A DNA stretch of 64,000 nt from Punctularia strigosozonata HHB-11173 SS5 (lineage: Eukaryota; Basidiomycota; Agaricomycetes; Corticiales; Punctulariaceae): assembly GCF_000264995.1 (NCBI RefSeq), contig NW_006767443.1, positions 1,104,149-1,168,148 of the forward strand, in the 5' to 3' direction. Position numbers and translations under genes: made by a program. Positions 49,735 through 62,331 of the stretch are shown piece after piece (within the stretch, counting starts at the first letter, position 1; every line of letters begins with the position of its first letter). The notes beneath the pieces are model-generated. The model saw only the letters and a list, made by a program, of their open reading frames with translations, was not told where the DNA came from and searched no databases.

Positions 49735-52700
49735 TCAGTCCACGTCGTCCGCAGGGACGACGGGAGCTGCCGATTGGTTCGAGGCAATCGTGCTATCCGG
49801 CGGGTGGTTGTCCTTGATGTCGAGGGAGTTGCCGTCCTCGCTTACACGAATGGACACGGTGTCTCCATCGCTGTAAGGGGAGTAAGCACGTATTCTAGGC
49901 ATGAAGGGTTCATTCGAATGAGTGCTCACCGAATGGTGCCATGAAGCAGCTTGCGCGCCAGGGGGAACAGGACATCCGTACGGACGACGCGTGCAATGGC
50001 GCGTGCACCGTATACGTCGGAGTATCCCTCCTTAGCCAGCCATTCCTTCGCCGCGTCGTCGACGTCGAGCTCAATCCGCCGGTCCTTCAGGCGCTCCGCA
50101 ACGTCCTTGAGCCGAAGCGAGACGACCTGGAGGATCGAGTTCTTGGACAGCTTGTTGAAGACGAGCATCGAATCGAGTCGGTTGAGCAGCTCAGGCGGGA
50201 AGAACTCGGACGTGCGTTCGAGTACCTCACGCTTGGCTTCCTCGGTGACGACGCCGTCGCCGTCCGTGGCAGACTTGTGCGCTAGGATATCGCTCCCAAG
50301 GTTGCTCGTGAGGCAGATGATGGTATTCTGAATGTTATTGTCAATACTTCGACAGGAAGTGAACGCGAGCTAGCCGCTAGTACCTTAAAGTCAACCTTGC
50401 GGCCTTGGCTGTCAGTGAGGCTTCCCTCGTCTAGCAGTTGGAGCAGGATCATCGCCACGTCCTTGTGAGCCTTCTCGAGCTCGTCCAGAAGGATGACGGC
50501 TGTGAAAGAGATGCGTGAGCGAGATGAATCGACAATTCCGAGGCTAATGCCGTACCGTACGGCTTGCGCCGAACAGCTTCAGTCAGTTGGCCTCCCTCCT
50601 CGAAGCCAACATAGCCTGGAGCAGCACCGATGAGCCGCGAGATGGTGTGCCGGTCATGATATTCTGACATGTTGATGTTGATCCTGGCTTAACAGTGAGC
50701 ATGAAAAACGTCAGACGGCAGAGGCTAACTCACAATCCTCGTTTCTCGTCGTTGAAGAGGAAACCCGCAAGCGCCTTGCATAACTCCGTCTACCACAATA
50801 TGATCGTTTGGTTTGACTCGAAGAAAATAATGTAAGCTTGCTCACCTTTCCGACGCCAGTAGGACCAAGGAAAAGGAAGGAGGCGACTGGACGATTTGGT
50901 GGTTGCAAACCGGCGCGTGAGATTCGGACAGCGTCACTAATAGCCTTGACGACGTGATCCTGTCCTACCACACGCTGCTTCAACGTATCTTCCATCTAAT
51001 CGCAAAGTCAGCATATCAATTTCGTCCAAGGTCGACCGACACTCACAGTGACCAGTTTATCCCTCTCGCCCTTCAGCAAGTTCTGTACGGGAATGCCCGT
51101 CGCCTTGGCCACGACACGGGAGATATCGTTCGATGTCACTCGGTCATGTAACATGGGAAGCGGCCCTTCGGCGCCATCTTCGGTAGCGGACTCGCTCTCC
51201 TTCGGCAGCTGTCGTTCGAGCTCGGGAATAGTGGCAAACCGCAGCCTCGAGGCTTGCTCGAAGTTCCCCTCCCGCTGGGCTACCTCGAGTTCATGCTTAG
51301 CACGCTCGAGGCGTTGCTTAATCTCCTTCACGTTGTTCAGTCGGTCGCGCTCCGCTTGCCAGAGCTGCGTCAAGCGCGCGGCGGCCTCCTTTTTCTCGTG
51401 CAGGTCCTTCTCGACCTTCTCCCGTCGCTCGTTGCTGAACACATCGCTCTCGTTCTTCAAGCTCTCGAGCTCGATCTGGAGGGTGATGATCTCTCGATCC
51501 AGCGCCTCGAGCTCGTCGGGCTTGGATTCTTGTGCGAGGCGGAGCGCTGAAGCAGCTTCGTCCACGAGGTCGATGGCCTTGTCGGGTAGGAAGCGGTCGG
51601 AGATGTAACGAGCAGCGTAAACAGCAGCTGTCACTAGCGCGCCATCGGAGATCTCCACACCGTGGTGAACCTCGTACCGCGTCTTGAGACCACGAAGAAT
51701 GGAGATAGTGGATGCCACCGATGGCTCCTCAATCGTTACTGGCTGGAACCGTCGCTCTAGGGCGGCATCTTTGCCAATCGTCTTGCGGTATTCATCGGCT
51801 ATGATGCAGCATGAGCGTGACGAAGAGAGAATCAAACATGTAACATACGTGTAGTAGCGCCCACAAGCTGTAAGCCGCGAGCTAACGCGGGCTTGATCAT
51901 CTGTCCGGCATCGATGCTTCCTTCGGCTTTACCGAGATTGAAGAGAGTATCTGCACTACAATTTAGCCCACAGATCGTAATGCAACCAAATAGCGGGATA
52001 CTGACGAACTTCGTCAATGAAGCATATGATGTTCCCACTCTGCAGGGAGAGGATGGCATTAGAGGATGTAACCAGCAGCTGGCAAGTACGGGCGAACCTC
52101 GTCCTCGATGTCCTTGATCAGGGCCTTGAACTTTTCTTCGAACTGGCCACGAACTCCGGAGCCTGCCATTATGGCAGCCAGATCGATAGATAGAACGCGC
52201 TTCTTTTGCAAGGACTATCAATGTGGGTCAGCGAGCTGACTCCATTCGTTGAGGACGACAAGAATGCTGACCTCCGGCACTTCGCCAGCGACAATACGGC
52301 TTGCTAGTCCTTCTAGGATGGCGGTCTTTCCAACACCAGGTGGACCAATAAGCTAGTTGCGATAAGGGGTGTGAGCGGCGATCGTGATTTGCGCGAGAAG
52401 AGTCAGACACGTACGACTGGATTAGACTTCGTCCTTCGCGATAGAACTAGCGGATACATTGAGTATGCTCATTCTTCGCTTCGTGGAGGCTGAACGTACT
52501 CTGTATTGTTCTGCGGATTTCTACGTTGCGTCCGTCAATACCAGTGGCGTTCAAGCAGAGAAAACAACGAACCTTCGTCCCTTCCGATGGTGGGGTCCAG
52601 CTTGCCATTCCTCGCAAACTCGGTGAGATCCACACTCTTTACATATGTCAGACCAACCCACGACCTTAACTGAGGGACTGCGACGTACGAACTGCTTCAA

Positions 52701-52943
52701 TGCGTCTCCCTTCTCAAACTGCTGCCCAAACATGTTGAACCCCGGCATTCCGCCCTTTCCTCCGTTGGGAGGAGGTTGCGCATACCCCCTCCGCTGGTTG
52801 ACTATTCCACAGTTGGGCGTCCATGGTATGCTTGGTCGCGGCTGAAGCGCGACTGCCGCACGAAGCGGTAAGGCGCGAGGAACCGCATTCCGTAGGAGCG
52901 CGTTGCGAGATAGTGAAACGTTCGTGATTTCTGTGCGTAGCAT
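49735..52943 (-). CDS. HSP78: Mitochondrial ClpB-type disaggregase
   Basis: This is the AAA+ chaperone of the mitochondrial matrix that rescues aggregated proteins with Hsp70. The N-terminus ([20 protein letters not shown]) is a mitochondrial presequence; the long ClpB N-domain is absent, as in Hsp78. AAA1 has Walker A GPPGVGKT and Walker B CFIDEVH, the latter completed across an intron into [20 protein letters not shown]. The coiled-coil M domain is rich in Glu/Lys ([20 protein letters not shown]). AAA2 has Walker A GPTGVGKT, the pore loop GYVGFEEGG and Walker [12 protein letters not shown]. The C-terminal domain reads [20 protein letters not shown]. The start at 52943 fits the presequence. 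Introns are many and short, and the gene looks intact. Confidence 0.95.
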
Positions 52944-53388
52944 GCAGATGAGTCGTACGTTGCAGAAAAAGCGACCAGGCGGGAGCGTATGCAAGTGTAA
53001 TTGGCAAGACTATAAACGAGAGGAAAGCCGGAAATGTATGGACGTGCTAACGCACACCGGAGGGTTCTCCAGTTATTCAGGCCATTCGAGAATGATCCGA
53101 AGCTTTCAGCGTTCACGTGGTCATTCACGGTCGTGACGGCGAAGGCCGACGAGCTTGGCGCGTCGCCGAACCGCACTGTCAAATTTGCCTTTGGGTTTAA
53201 TACTCTATAGGCATTGCAACACATAGCGCCGTTCATTCTGTTGCACATACGTGGGGGATGATCATAATATGATGCACAAACTCAGACGATTCGCGTTTTC
53301 TTTTGGAAATCGTCCCTGTCCGTTCCCAATAGCATGGAATTACTTGCAGTCCGTGGGTATCATTGCCTGTGAATGAACACCGATAAGT
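52944..53388. other. Intergenic, nothing recognised
   Basis: Upstream of HSP78 and downstream of F-box copy 2. It should carry the HSP78 promoter; I saw no clear heat-shock element array. Confidence 0.45.
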
Positions 53389-54793
53389 CTAGAGCGACTG
53401 TGAGAAGAGCTGCAATCGAAACTGACAGAAATGATGAACTGGTGGTTCTGCACTGTTTCGGTTACAAATGGTGAACCTGCTCCTTGCAAGCACCGCATCT
53501 ACGTCTCGCCTGGACAGACAAGCCCAATCCGGTTCTCCGGGATAGGGGCCCCTGCTGCTCGTGTGCACCTGTACAGCCACGTCGTTGCGAGCGGCGAAAA
53601 GGGACGACAATGCTCCCTCCTGGCTCAGAAGGTGCTCCAGAAAGACGACACTTTGTTTGTGACTTGCTGCTGGGTGAAGCACGACATGAAAGTATTGACA
53701 TGTCGGGGGCAACGAGTCGGAAACCTTCTCTAGAGCGCTTATCCAGCGCGCAGCAGATGGCGCGTCTCGGTCTGGGAGATCATAGAACGCGGATATCTTC
53801 AGCGTTAGACGTTCCAGTGCGACCAACGTCCGAAGGGCGTCGTTCAATGCTATGCAGTAGAGCTGGTCAGCATATGCTGTAATCGCGAAAGGCCTCAGCG
53901 ACGTACCGTCAACCTCGTGCAGCAGCACAGTCCGGAATTCAGCGCTCCTCAGACTGGAGCTCTGCCTCACGCAAAACTTCTTCATGCTCGGGAACCTCCC
54001 GCGGGCCGTCCAGCTGACGTATCGAAGAACAACCGAGAGTTCACGAAGGCTCTCCGGCTCCAATTTCCCTTCTAACCACCAGAGCATATTGAATGTACCA
54101 TCATAGCAGAGGCTCAGTGCATCGACCTCGGTTTCGCCCGCCACATTTCCCTTGAATCCGTGATTATTGAAGAGCGAGGTGTTGTCAAATATGACCTTGT
54201 TGGGGCGGTGTAACGCCGAGACGAGCGACAGACAACATGTGTGGCTGACCATGCAGTTCCGAAGACAGGGAGTTGAGACGCGGATGCGATCGAATGCTAC
54301 GTATGGCGTCGTCCGTGACCCAGAGCTGCGTGTTCATGGAGGGCAGGAAGTCGATGAAATGCAGCTCGTGCAATAGCGGCATGTGTTCGAGCAGAGCTGG
54401 CAGCCACGTCATTGCCCATGCCCCGCAGTCTGATGGCTTGCGGGACCCAGGTGCTAGAGTTGGACGCGAATCGCATAGCTTCAGGATCTTCACGTATCCA
54501 AAGATAGCGGTTCCGCCGTGATGAAGGGACGTGAGGTCAACGAGCTGATTCTCGTTGCACACGTACAGCTCTTGAAAGAGATTGGCACGAGCGCGGTGAA
54601 GCGTTGACCTGCATACTAAGCTCCAGGTCTGGTATTCCCCGTAGTCGATGATCTCTTCGATTATGTCGAGCGGGATGGGGTTACTCCGGACCGTAGGCGT
54701 AGTATCCGTTCCTGCGTGGTGGGTTCCTGCGACAACATGCTCGCGGGTGAAGGCGTCTTGTGAATCAGTCCGTTTCTTCAGCCAGAATTGCAT
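53389..54793 (-). pseudogene. F-box/LRR-like gene, copy 2, with one frameshift
   Basis: The protein starts MQFWLKKRTDSQDAF. Its F-box (IPLDIIEEIIDYGEYQTWSL, then VCRSTLHRARANLFQELYVC) is clearly paralogous to copy 1 at 38351. Similarity runs on through HPRLN at about 54280, then continues in another frame as CLRNCMVSHTCCLSLVSALH, pairing with FRSCESLPAFFFSILSAFSR of copy 1. The switch falls at about 54262-54275. No intron fits, so a single-base indel is likely, either real or a sequencing error. Downstream the frame is open to the stop, including VALERLTLKISAFYDLP. If the shift is an error, this is a normal F-box gene of about 470 residues. Confidence 0.75.
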
Positions 54794-55230
54794 CCTTGCA
54801 TCGAGCGAGAGTCATATACAGGTAAGAGCCTACTTACATAGTGACGGCGGCAACCCCATCACGAAATGGCGACCGCTGACCGTAAGTACCAGCCTCGTTG
54901 ACAACCGACGGCAGCTCGGAACTGGTATGCACTAATTCAGATTATGTAATCATACTTCAACCTCTGGCTTGTCCGTCGACCAGACGGATAGTAGTAAGAA
55001 GGTGATTGAATGAACGTATAGAACCGCTTCGCTTTGTGTACACCCAGTGGAGCGGCACGTTCGCCCTTAATCCACCACAGAGTCGTCGCGTCTAGGACTA
55101 GGAAACCGGGTTGCGTACCGTGCTGCTGCTGTAAAACCATCGCCCACCGAAACAAAAGTGTCTTCGTGACGATCAACGTCTATGCGGGATGCATTGGTTG
55201 CAAAAGATAATGCGAAAAGCGAGATTAGAG
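54794..55230. other. Intergenic, nothing recognised
   Basis: Divergent between F-box copy 2 and the F-box remnant. A minus-strand frame of 79 codons at 54937-55176 has no family match. Confidence 0.45.
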
Positions 55231-56130
55231 GCGCATGCTTCCGAAGTCGTTTACGACGTCGCCAGTACGGACGAAGATGCTCAGTGCGTTACATCTACCT
55301 CTGCTCCTCGCCGACAAGTCTGCCTTCACCTGTGTCCGATTCTGTCGAAGACTCTGCAGGATGGCCGTCGCTGCTGCAGAAGTTACCGCAGGAGCTCGTC
55401 AACCGCATTATCATCCACGGACCCCTGATCCTGGAGCCTCGTCTGCATCACTACCTCTTCTCCTTTCTACGCGTCCCCTCCTTCAAATGCAGCGGGCTCC
55501 TCGACACGCACGACATCCTTCACCATGTCCACACGCTCTCGTTGCGCCTCATCCAACTCCGCTTCGGTCCATCCGTAGATCAGCAGTGGTGGCCGGTGAT
55601 GAGACGTTAGATATCTGCCTTGGCTCCTTGACTCCATGCTCGGCCTAGAGTTTCTCCTGGACGATCTGGACGTCCAGTTACTTGGACTCTTCCCTGCCCC
55701 CTTTTTTCGATACGCTGCTAGATTCCACGCAGCGTCTCCCTGCTCTACGTCACGTAAACCTATCCAAAGCTACCTGCACCATCCGAGATTACCACCACCT
55801 TTTGTCCGCCATCCCTCGTCTCTCAAGCCTCTCATTCGACGCGTGCTACTTCCTTGAGGACGAAGGTTGACCTCCGCCGCCCACCTTGCGCATCCGCTCG
55901 CTAACCATCAGCCAGAACGGGCGGACTGGAGAGCCTTTAAAAGCCTGGGCCCTGGCGCGATCGCGCTCGTGCCCCACCTCAAAGAAATCAAGTTCGATTT
56001 CCAGGCGGTTTCGCGTTCCGTAGTGCGACCTGAGGGTGCTGAATTGCGTTCTTCTACCATATGTCCTTATATGCACCATAGGCACTACATCGACCCGTCT
56101 GTTTGCAAAGGGGAGTGAAAGGAGCCTCTC
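55230..56130 (+). pseudogene. F-box/LRR-like remnant
   Basis: Pieces in different frames follow the order of copy 3, which lies just downstream. An F-box-like stretch (LLQKLPQELVNRIIIHGPLI) appears first. Then HHLLSAIPRLSSLSFDACYF matches LVAAIPLLSSLSFEDCSFDQ of copy 3. A further piece, LVPHLKEIKFDFQAVSRSV, lies in another frame near 55970-56020. The conserved SLVCKSTLPRAR part of the F-box is not recognisable. The frame changes at least twice and stops intervene, so this is a decayed tandem copy. Confidence 0.65.
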
Positions 56131-56385
56131 CGGGTGTCGGAGCGACACCGATCACATGTGCACAGCCTCCGCTGATCCGGAAGCGACTTGATTAAGCGAG
56201 TTGGGGTCGCTCTCGCTCTCTCGTTACGACTTGCGTGCAGCGCAACATGTACGGATCCGTCCCTCCTGAGTCAATTGCAACCAATGGACAACTGACCTCC
56301 CACAGCAAAGAAGGACGTAAAGCAAGCCAGTATTTCCTGGCTATGTCTCGAGAGCGCTCTGGGGGAGTGGCCCACCGCGCCACTC

Positions 56386-57689
56386 ATGGCTGCGACGGAG
56401 GAAGTCAGTTCAGTGAATCAACGACCTCGTTCGTGTTGACGAGCGCCACCTGATTTCTACCTAGATGCTCTGCTTCCATGGGAGCTTACCGACCTCATAA
56501 TCGATCACGGGCAGTACCACGGCCATCGAGCTTGGAGCCTCGTGTGCAAATCGACGCTTCCTCGCGCTCGCTCGCACCTGTTTCGGAGGATGCGCATTCA
56601 TACAGAAAACGAGTGCACAGAGATCATAGCAGGACTTCGTGTAGGAAGTACGATTCTCCGATACGTCCAGGAGCTGTCCGTCACGAACGTTCTAACTTGG
56701 GATCCGGAATGCCTCCCGGTGCTTTTGGACGGCATGCCCCAGCTTCGGGCCCTCATCATTGACGGGTTCTATCTACCTCCCGGTCAGAACGAGGTGCCCG
56801 ACCCTCTTACTCGAGCACTATCGCGTTGCAATCATCTGCGTCACGTCGGCTTGCTGCAATCCCACTTTCCCTGTTCCATTCAACTTTTCAGCGACCTCGT
56901 AGCTGCTATCCCCCTTCTTTCGAGCCTCTCGTTCGAAGACTGCTCATTCGATCAACAGGAAGAGCTCGTGCGATCCCCGCCCGTTCTCACCATCCAAAAG
57001 CTGAACGTCGAGCCGTGCGCCTTCAGTTTCAAGCCGTATTGGCTGGATCTCGCCCTACGACTCAACTGCCTCACGTACTTGACGTTCCACTTTTGCGACA
57101 TCTCCCTGGCCGTCAACGTCTCATTTCTCCAGCGCCTGGCCCACACGCACTCGGAAAGTCTCCGATGCGTGCGGCTCGAGGCTGTACCTCACGCGCCAAA
57201 CTCGTTACGTGGTGAGCCCATTGGCAGACTGTTTTGCGTTTCTCACCGACTCAGTATTGACGCTCTCGCTCAGATTTGATTCCTTCCCTACGTCGGATTC
57301 AGAGCTTGGAAAAACTGCACATCGACCTCGACGTGGTATCGTTCGGAGCGTCTCGGTGGCCAGTCGACGCCTTGGAGTTCTTGACCGAAGTCGGCCTTTC
57401 CAACGTGGATCTTGAGTTTCAGGCGAACATGACAGACCTCCACTCGCTTAAGCGAACTCTTGCGTCCACCGCGCAGATGCAGGCGCTTCTAGGTTGCGAG
57501 ACGAAGATGACCGTTAATCTCAAGCTGTTCGTGTTGGAGTCGTTGTTGAGAGATAAGGAAACAACATTGGAGAGCGTATTTGATACCGCCGGCTATCATC
57601 TCGTGGCATCTCTCAATTGGGGACCTGGAGGGGATTCCCGGAGTGTTTGTCAATACGGTGTGTATATTGGATCTAGTGCCTTGAGATGA
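56386..57689 (+). CDS. F-box/LRR-like protein, copy 3
   Basis: The main exon runs to 57211 and the second from 57274 to 57689, with phases in agreement. The F-box reads LLPWELTDLIIDHGQYHGHR, then AWSLVCKSTLPRARSHLF. Leucine-rich stretches follow (LPVLLDGMPQLRALIIDGFY, AIPLLSSLSFEDCSFDQQEE and IQSLEKLHIDLDVVSF). The start is unsure: the ATG at 56386 (MAATEEVSSVNQRPR) joins only through a 36-base intron before 56462, which is short even for this genome. Another upstream exon is possible. The protein should be an SCF substrate adaptor. Two damaged relatives lie upstream, making a local F-box cluster. Confidence 0.72.
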
Positions 57690-58315
57690 GACTGAGATAT
57701 TATACCAAATTCCAGTAATGTCCGGGAAGGAGGTCGTGTATCAAGTCCAAAAGATATACAATTCTGCTTCTCATGAGTGTTATATTGATATGCTCTTAGG
57801 TCACGTAAACACTGTCATCTGAGCTGTATATAGCCAATGACGCTAGCTTTTGCTCCACATCAACTTGGTTCGACTTGCTGCGGGCCTATTACTGGTTTCG
57901 GGAAGCAAAGTCTACCCACAGGTGATATGACTTCCATAGTAACTTACCTCAGATACTTTGATGTCAGCTCAAAGCCTTCACTACACGTGAGCGAGGTGAA
58001 GAGTGCGAGCTCCTAGTACGTCGCTGGATGATACACTTTCACGCTTTGACTGATGGTCTCCTGACGCCGACTCTTTGATGCACGATAGCACGTATGCATT
58101 CCAGATATCTATATATGACGTCGTGAACGGGAGTTTCGTGAAGTTACGTGCAATGACACCTGCCGCTCATCAATGCCGTGATATGTGACGTAGAAGGCCG
58201 CTCGACAAGCCAGACCCAAGACTTCGATTCTCATGTGGATCGTGCTCATGTAGTGAAAAGGACGGAAAGCACGGCCGGTATCGCTCGTTCCCCGAACCAG
58301 AGACCGCTATTGAAG
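57690..58315. promoter_or_regulatory. Upstream region of P450 copy A
   Basis: Non-coding. Short matches to the region upstream of P450 copy B, such as CGGGAAGCAAAG followed by CAGGTGATA, and AGACTTCGATTC, indicate that 5' flanking DNA was duplicated together with the gene. Confidence 0.5.
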
Positions 58316-60611
58316 ATGGAGTTCCAGAGCATATTTGCCTGTGTGGTTTTGCCATTTCTCTGGTTAATTCTCCGCAGATCCTCGAAAAGACGTAACCTTC
58401 CGCTTCCACCCGGCCCTCCGTCGCGTATTCCATGGATTCGAAACGCGTTTCAGATACCAAAGGAACGTCAGTGGCTCAGGTTCAACGAATGGCGCAAAAC
58501 TTACGGTGAGCTTGCTACTCGTTCTCAACTCGGTCCTAACCGTCGTCTGGCCCTAGGTGACGTCGTATCCATCGAGTCGTTTGGCACAAAATATGTCATC
58601 CTTGGCTCGCTCAAGGCATGTACGGACCTCTTGGACAGAAAATCATCAAACTTCTCCGACAGACCGGAAGTTCCGATGCTGACCGACCTGTACGTGCCGG
58701 ACGCATTAGACGGGTTGACAAGGCTGATAAGTCGGATATGCCCCGTGATAAGCTCTGGATGGAACTGGAACTTTGGTTTCAGAAAGTACGGCGGAGTGTG
58801 GAGGGAAGAACGAAGAACTTTCCACCAGTACATGAACATCACACAAGTAGCGCGATATCGTCCTATACAGCTTCAACAAGCGCAAAGACTTGTCCACCGA
58901 TTACTGGATCGGCCCGACAAGTATGAGGAGTATGTTAGACAGTGAGCACCCCATCAGCAATCAATTATTGATAATGATTAGCTTATCTAGTGCCATAGTA
59001 TGTTGGGCGCCACTATAATGGAGGTGGTCTACGGGATCAAAGTAGCGGATCACGATGACCAGTACATTATTACGGCGGAAAAAGCACTGGAGACGTAAGT
59101 TATCGCGTTGTACTGCTGGGCGCATGAATCTTATCTTGCTTCTAATCGTGCCTCCGCCAAGGCTGTCTCAAGCAGGACATCCTACGGCGTATCTTGTGAA
59201 CATATTTCCTTGGCGTACGTAAAGAAGCACGCACATTCTCAAGGTACTGCTGAACCCGGTAATTCTCAGTGAAGTTTGTGCCATCATGGCTACCGGGTGC
59301 TCAATTCAAACGCCAGGCAGCGAGATGGAAGCAGATATCACACGATTTCATCACGCGCCCGCTTGAACATGTGAAGGAAAGCATGGTACGCTATTTTACG
59401 CTGTACTCCACCAACGTAGCGAGTAGCAATGACCGCATTACACTAGATAAATGGGACCGCGCGACCTTCTATAGCTCTGTCACTACTGGAAGGTCTCGGT
59501 GACGAAACGGACAAGGCCAACACTACGCGAGCAACAACGATCAGGAATGTGACATCGATTGCGTATGCGGGTGAGCTCATCATTTGTCCAATCAACCCGC
59601 CGAATATGCTGTGCTTACTTGTCATGGTTAAGGCGGAGCACATACTGTGAGTACGGGCAGCGCCGGTGGACCGCCGTCCAACATTTGATATTTCGTTACT
59701 CCGGAAGACTGTTTCGGCAATATATACGTTCTTCCTTGCCATGGCCAAGTACCCGCATGTTGTACGCCGAGCTTGGGTGCAACTCGATGAAGTTCTCGGG
59801 TATCAACGTCTTCCAAGTTAGCGACATCTGACTCAGCGCAGGAGCATGAACTAAATTTGATTATTGCAGCATTTGAGGATCAAGAGCGCCTCCCGTACAT
59901 TACGGCCATATGCAGAGAAGTAATGCGATGGCAACCCGTGACACCTCTCGGTACTGTGTTCTACGTTCGCAACGGTGCTTAGCCGTGCTAACACTGTTAA
60001 ATCCAGCTGTCGTTCATAGCTCCCTTTCCGATGACGAGTACGAAGGCTACTTCTTACCCAAGGGCACTATTTTCTTTGGAAATGCCTGGTAGTTGACATT
60101 GCTTGCCGCCCCATGTGTAACTTATTCTATCCTATGCAGGGCCATCCTTCATGATCCCGAGGTTTACCCAGAGCCTCATGCATTCAAGCCGGAACGTTTC
60201 CTCAAAGAGGACGGGAGCCTAGACTCCGCAATCCAGGATCCGAACGTAGCCGCGTTCGGCTTCGGAAGGGTGCGCGATATGCCTTGTCAGGCGCGAGATG
60301 GATCGTTTACATGCATCTGCAGAGGATATGCCCTGGAAGGTGGTTCAGTGGTCAATCTCTGTTCATTACGATTGCCACTGTGTTGTCCGTGTTTGATATC
60401 AAAGCACCTGTTGACGACAGGGGACGGCCAAAGGAGCTAACAGCGGATATGACCACCGGACTCTTATCGTATGTGCTACTATCCACATATTTTGTACGCA
60501 GCACTGACTCTTTCCCCCACGAGATATCCGGAGCCATTTGAATGTCACGTCGTGCCCCGCTCGGAGAAGACGAAACAGATAATCCTCGAAGCAAACTACG
60601 ATGCAGAGTAA
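58316..60611 (+). CDS. Cytochrome P450, tandem copy A
   Basis: Fourteen exons: 58316-58505, 58557-58689, 58753-58941, 58999-59094, 59162-59214, 59270-59385, 59447-59570, 59633-59646, 59708-59816, 59870-59950, 60007-60088, 60140-60269, 60323-60468 and 60524-60611. They total 517 codons. After a membrane anchor comes LPLPPGPPSRIPWIRNAF. The C-helix region reads RKYGGVWREERRTFHQYMN. The ExxR motif is REVMRW, PERF is present (FKPERFLKED), and the heme loop is FGFGRRICPGRWF. The oxygen-activation motif is GGAHTT: His stands where P450s nearly always have Asp or Glu (codon 59641-59643), while copy B keeps Asp. Activity may therefore be altered. It belongs to a different P450 family from the genes at 1 and 9342. 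Confidence 0.9.
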
Positions 60612-62331
60612 TCGCTATGGAAATATCATAAGAGCATACCGCGAGAGCACTGCCCATATTATTGAGGGAGTGAACATTATGTATTCGCACTCTCATGAGG
60701 TAACTGGGTAGGTGGTGCCGGGAATCAACGCAGTGACTGCTCCGTTTGTGATCCTACATTCCGGCATACTCAGAAGCCCACACTCGGCGACGCACGTAGT
60801 GGAGTCCGCCGAAGCTGACTCTTTGATGCGTGACGCGCTTAAAGATCGCGATGACTCGTTTAGTAATTAGTGGAGGATTGACGTCCAGTACACTCTCTAA
60901 TGAGGCCTGCGGGAGGATCATCCTTTCGCTGTTCTAAGTGTTGCAGTAGCCCGCCGTGATTTGCCGTCTGGATCCCGCAAGTCTATCGATTACACGACTC
61001 AGGGGATACGTACTTGTAATTTCTGACTCAGGTGTCGGGCTATCCATCGCACACAGCGTGAAGCGCAAGTATGGAAAGGCGTACTGAAGAGGAAGACAGG
61101 AGAGGACAGAGTGCGACATGATGGCGCGCCCACTACCCTTTCCCTTGAATGGTGCTAGAGGATGCTTATGTTTTAACTCATATGCTTTACATATATTCGC
61201 CCCGTAGCGTTGCTTATGCTCACACTTGTGGGCCTCATAGCTAGCATGCGCATTGTTTTTTCTTGCAATGTGGACACACACCGTCGTTTCTGAGGGGAGA
61301 TCAGAGGAGAGGAATACTTATTCACCTGCCTCGGTCCAGTATCGACGAGGTATTTCAAAATGTATGGATAACGGGAAACTTCTCGTGCAACGAAGAGTAG
61401 GCAATGAGGTGGAATGGGACTGGGGCCTGTCACTTATGGTGTCATGCACCAATGTATACCGTGGCAATGAGAATTCAGGTCCTTGTGCTAAAGTTGCGTG
61501 CAAGACAGGTTGTACGTAATCTATTCACAGGCTGCCTCATGTCTCACGCCCATGACAGGTTTGGCTCCTGTTGTTTCTTCCCAAAGTACAGCACCGGCAT
61601 CGCAGCATCCCCGCGCAGTATACTAAATTTGAAACAGTCGGTTGCAGCGACATACCGTGAGGATGCTTCTTATCATATGTTGTATAGCCAGCAGATCCAG
61701 AGCCGACCACTCTCCGCTTTGGTCCATCTGGAAACTGCTTGATACCGACTGGGGCGGTCTGTTACACTTCTCTTATAACCTACTCATTCAATTCAGAAAT
61801 AGCATACATAATCATTGACTCTTAAGAATGGTTCTGCTGCCGCGGGTTCATGGAAGCATCGGGAAGCAAAGCTTATAGGCAGGTGATACCTCCGTCGTGA
61901 TGAAGTCTCCTACGGCTCTATTTACATGGGGCTGACGGCAGAGAGGGCGAACTCCCGGCAAGTCGTAGTCTGGAAGCTTATACGCATTGATTCCTCACTT
62001 ACTTCGACCTTCAGGGAAGGTTGCTCTTAGCTGTTCTTACGATGTGCTTATATCACCGGATGTACGGATAACAATGTACGAACGTTCATGAAGGCAAGAC
62101 ATGTTTCGACAAGCCAGGGGGATCAGCTAACTCCGGACTTGCATGGCGTGAGCAGGATTAGCCGCGTGATAACGAAACCCGCTACTCCAGATGGATTATG
62201 GAACGATGTTCAACAGGTTAGACCATAGACTTCGATTCCCATGCAGATCCCGCCCTAGATGTGTTCTTACATGAAAAGGATCGAGAACTACCAGGTGTCT
62301 TTCATCTTTCAGACGAGAGACCTCCTTCGAC
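60612..62331. other. Intergenic between the tandem P450s
   Basis: About 1.7 kb without a supportable gene. The last 500 bases contain short matches to the region upstream of copy A. A TGACTCTTTGATGC match at about 60818 also occurs (as CGACTCTTTGATGC) near 58067, so the duplicated unit appears rearranged. Confidence 0.5.

Noticed and set aside
54937-55176. Minus-strand 79-codon frame between F-box copies
   Set aside because: No similarity to the F-box family or to any protein I recognise; likely chance.
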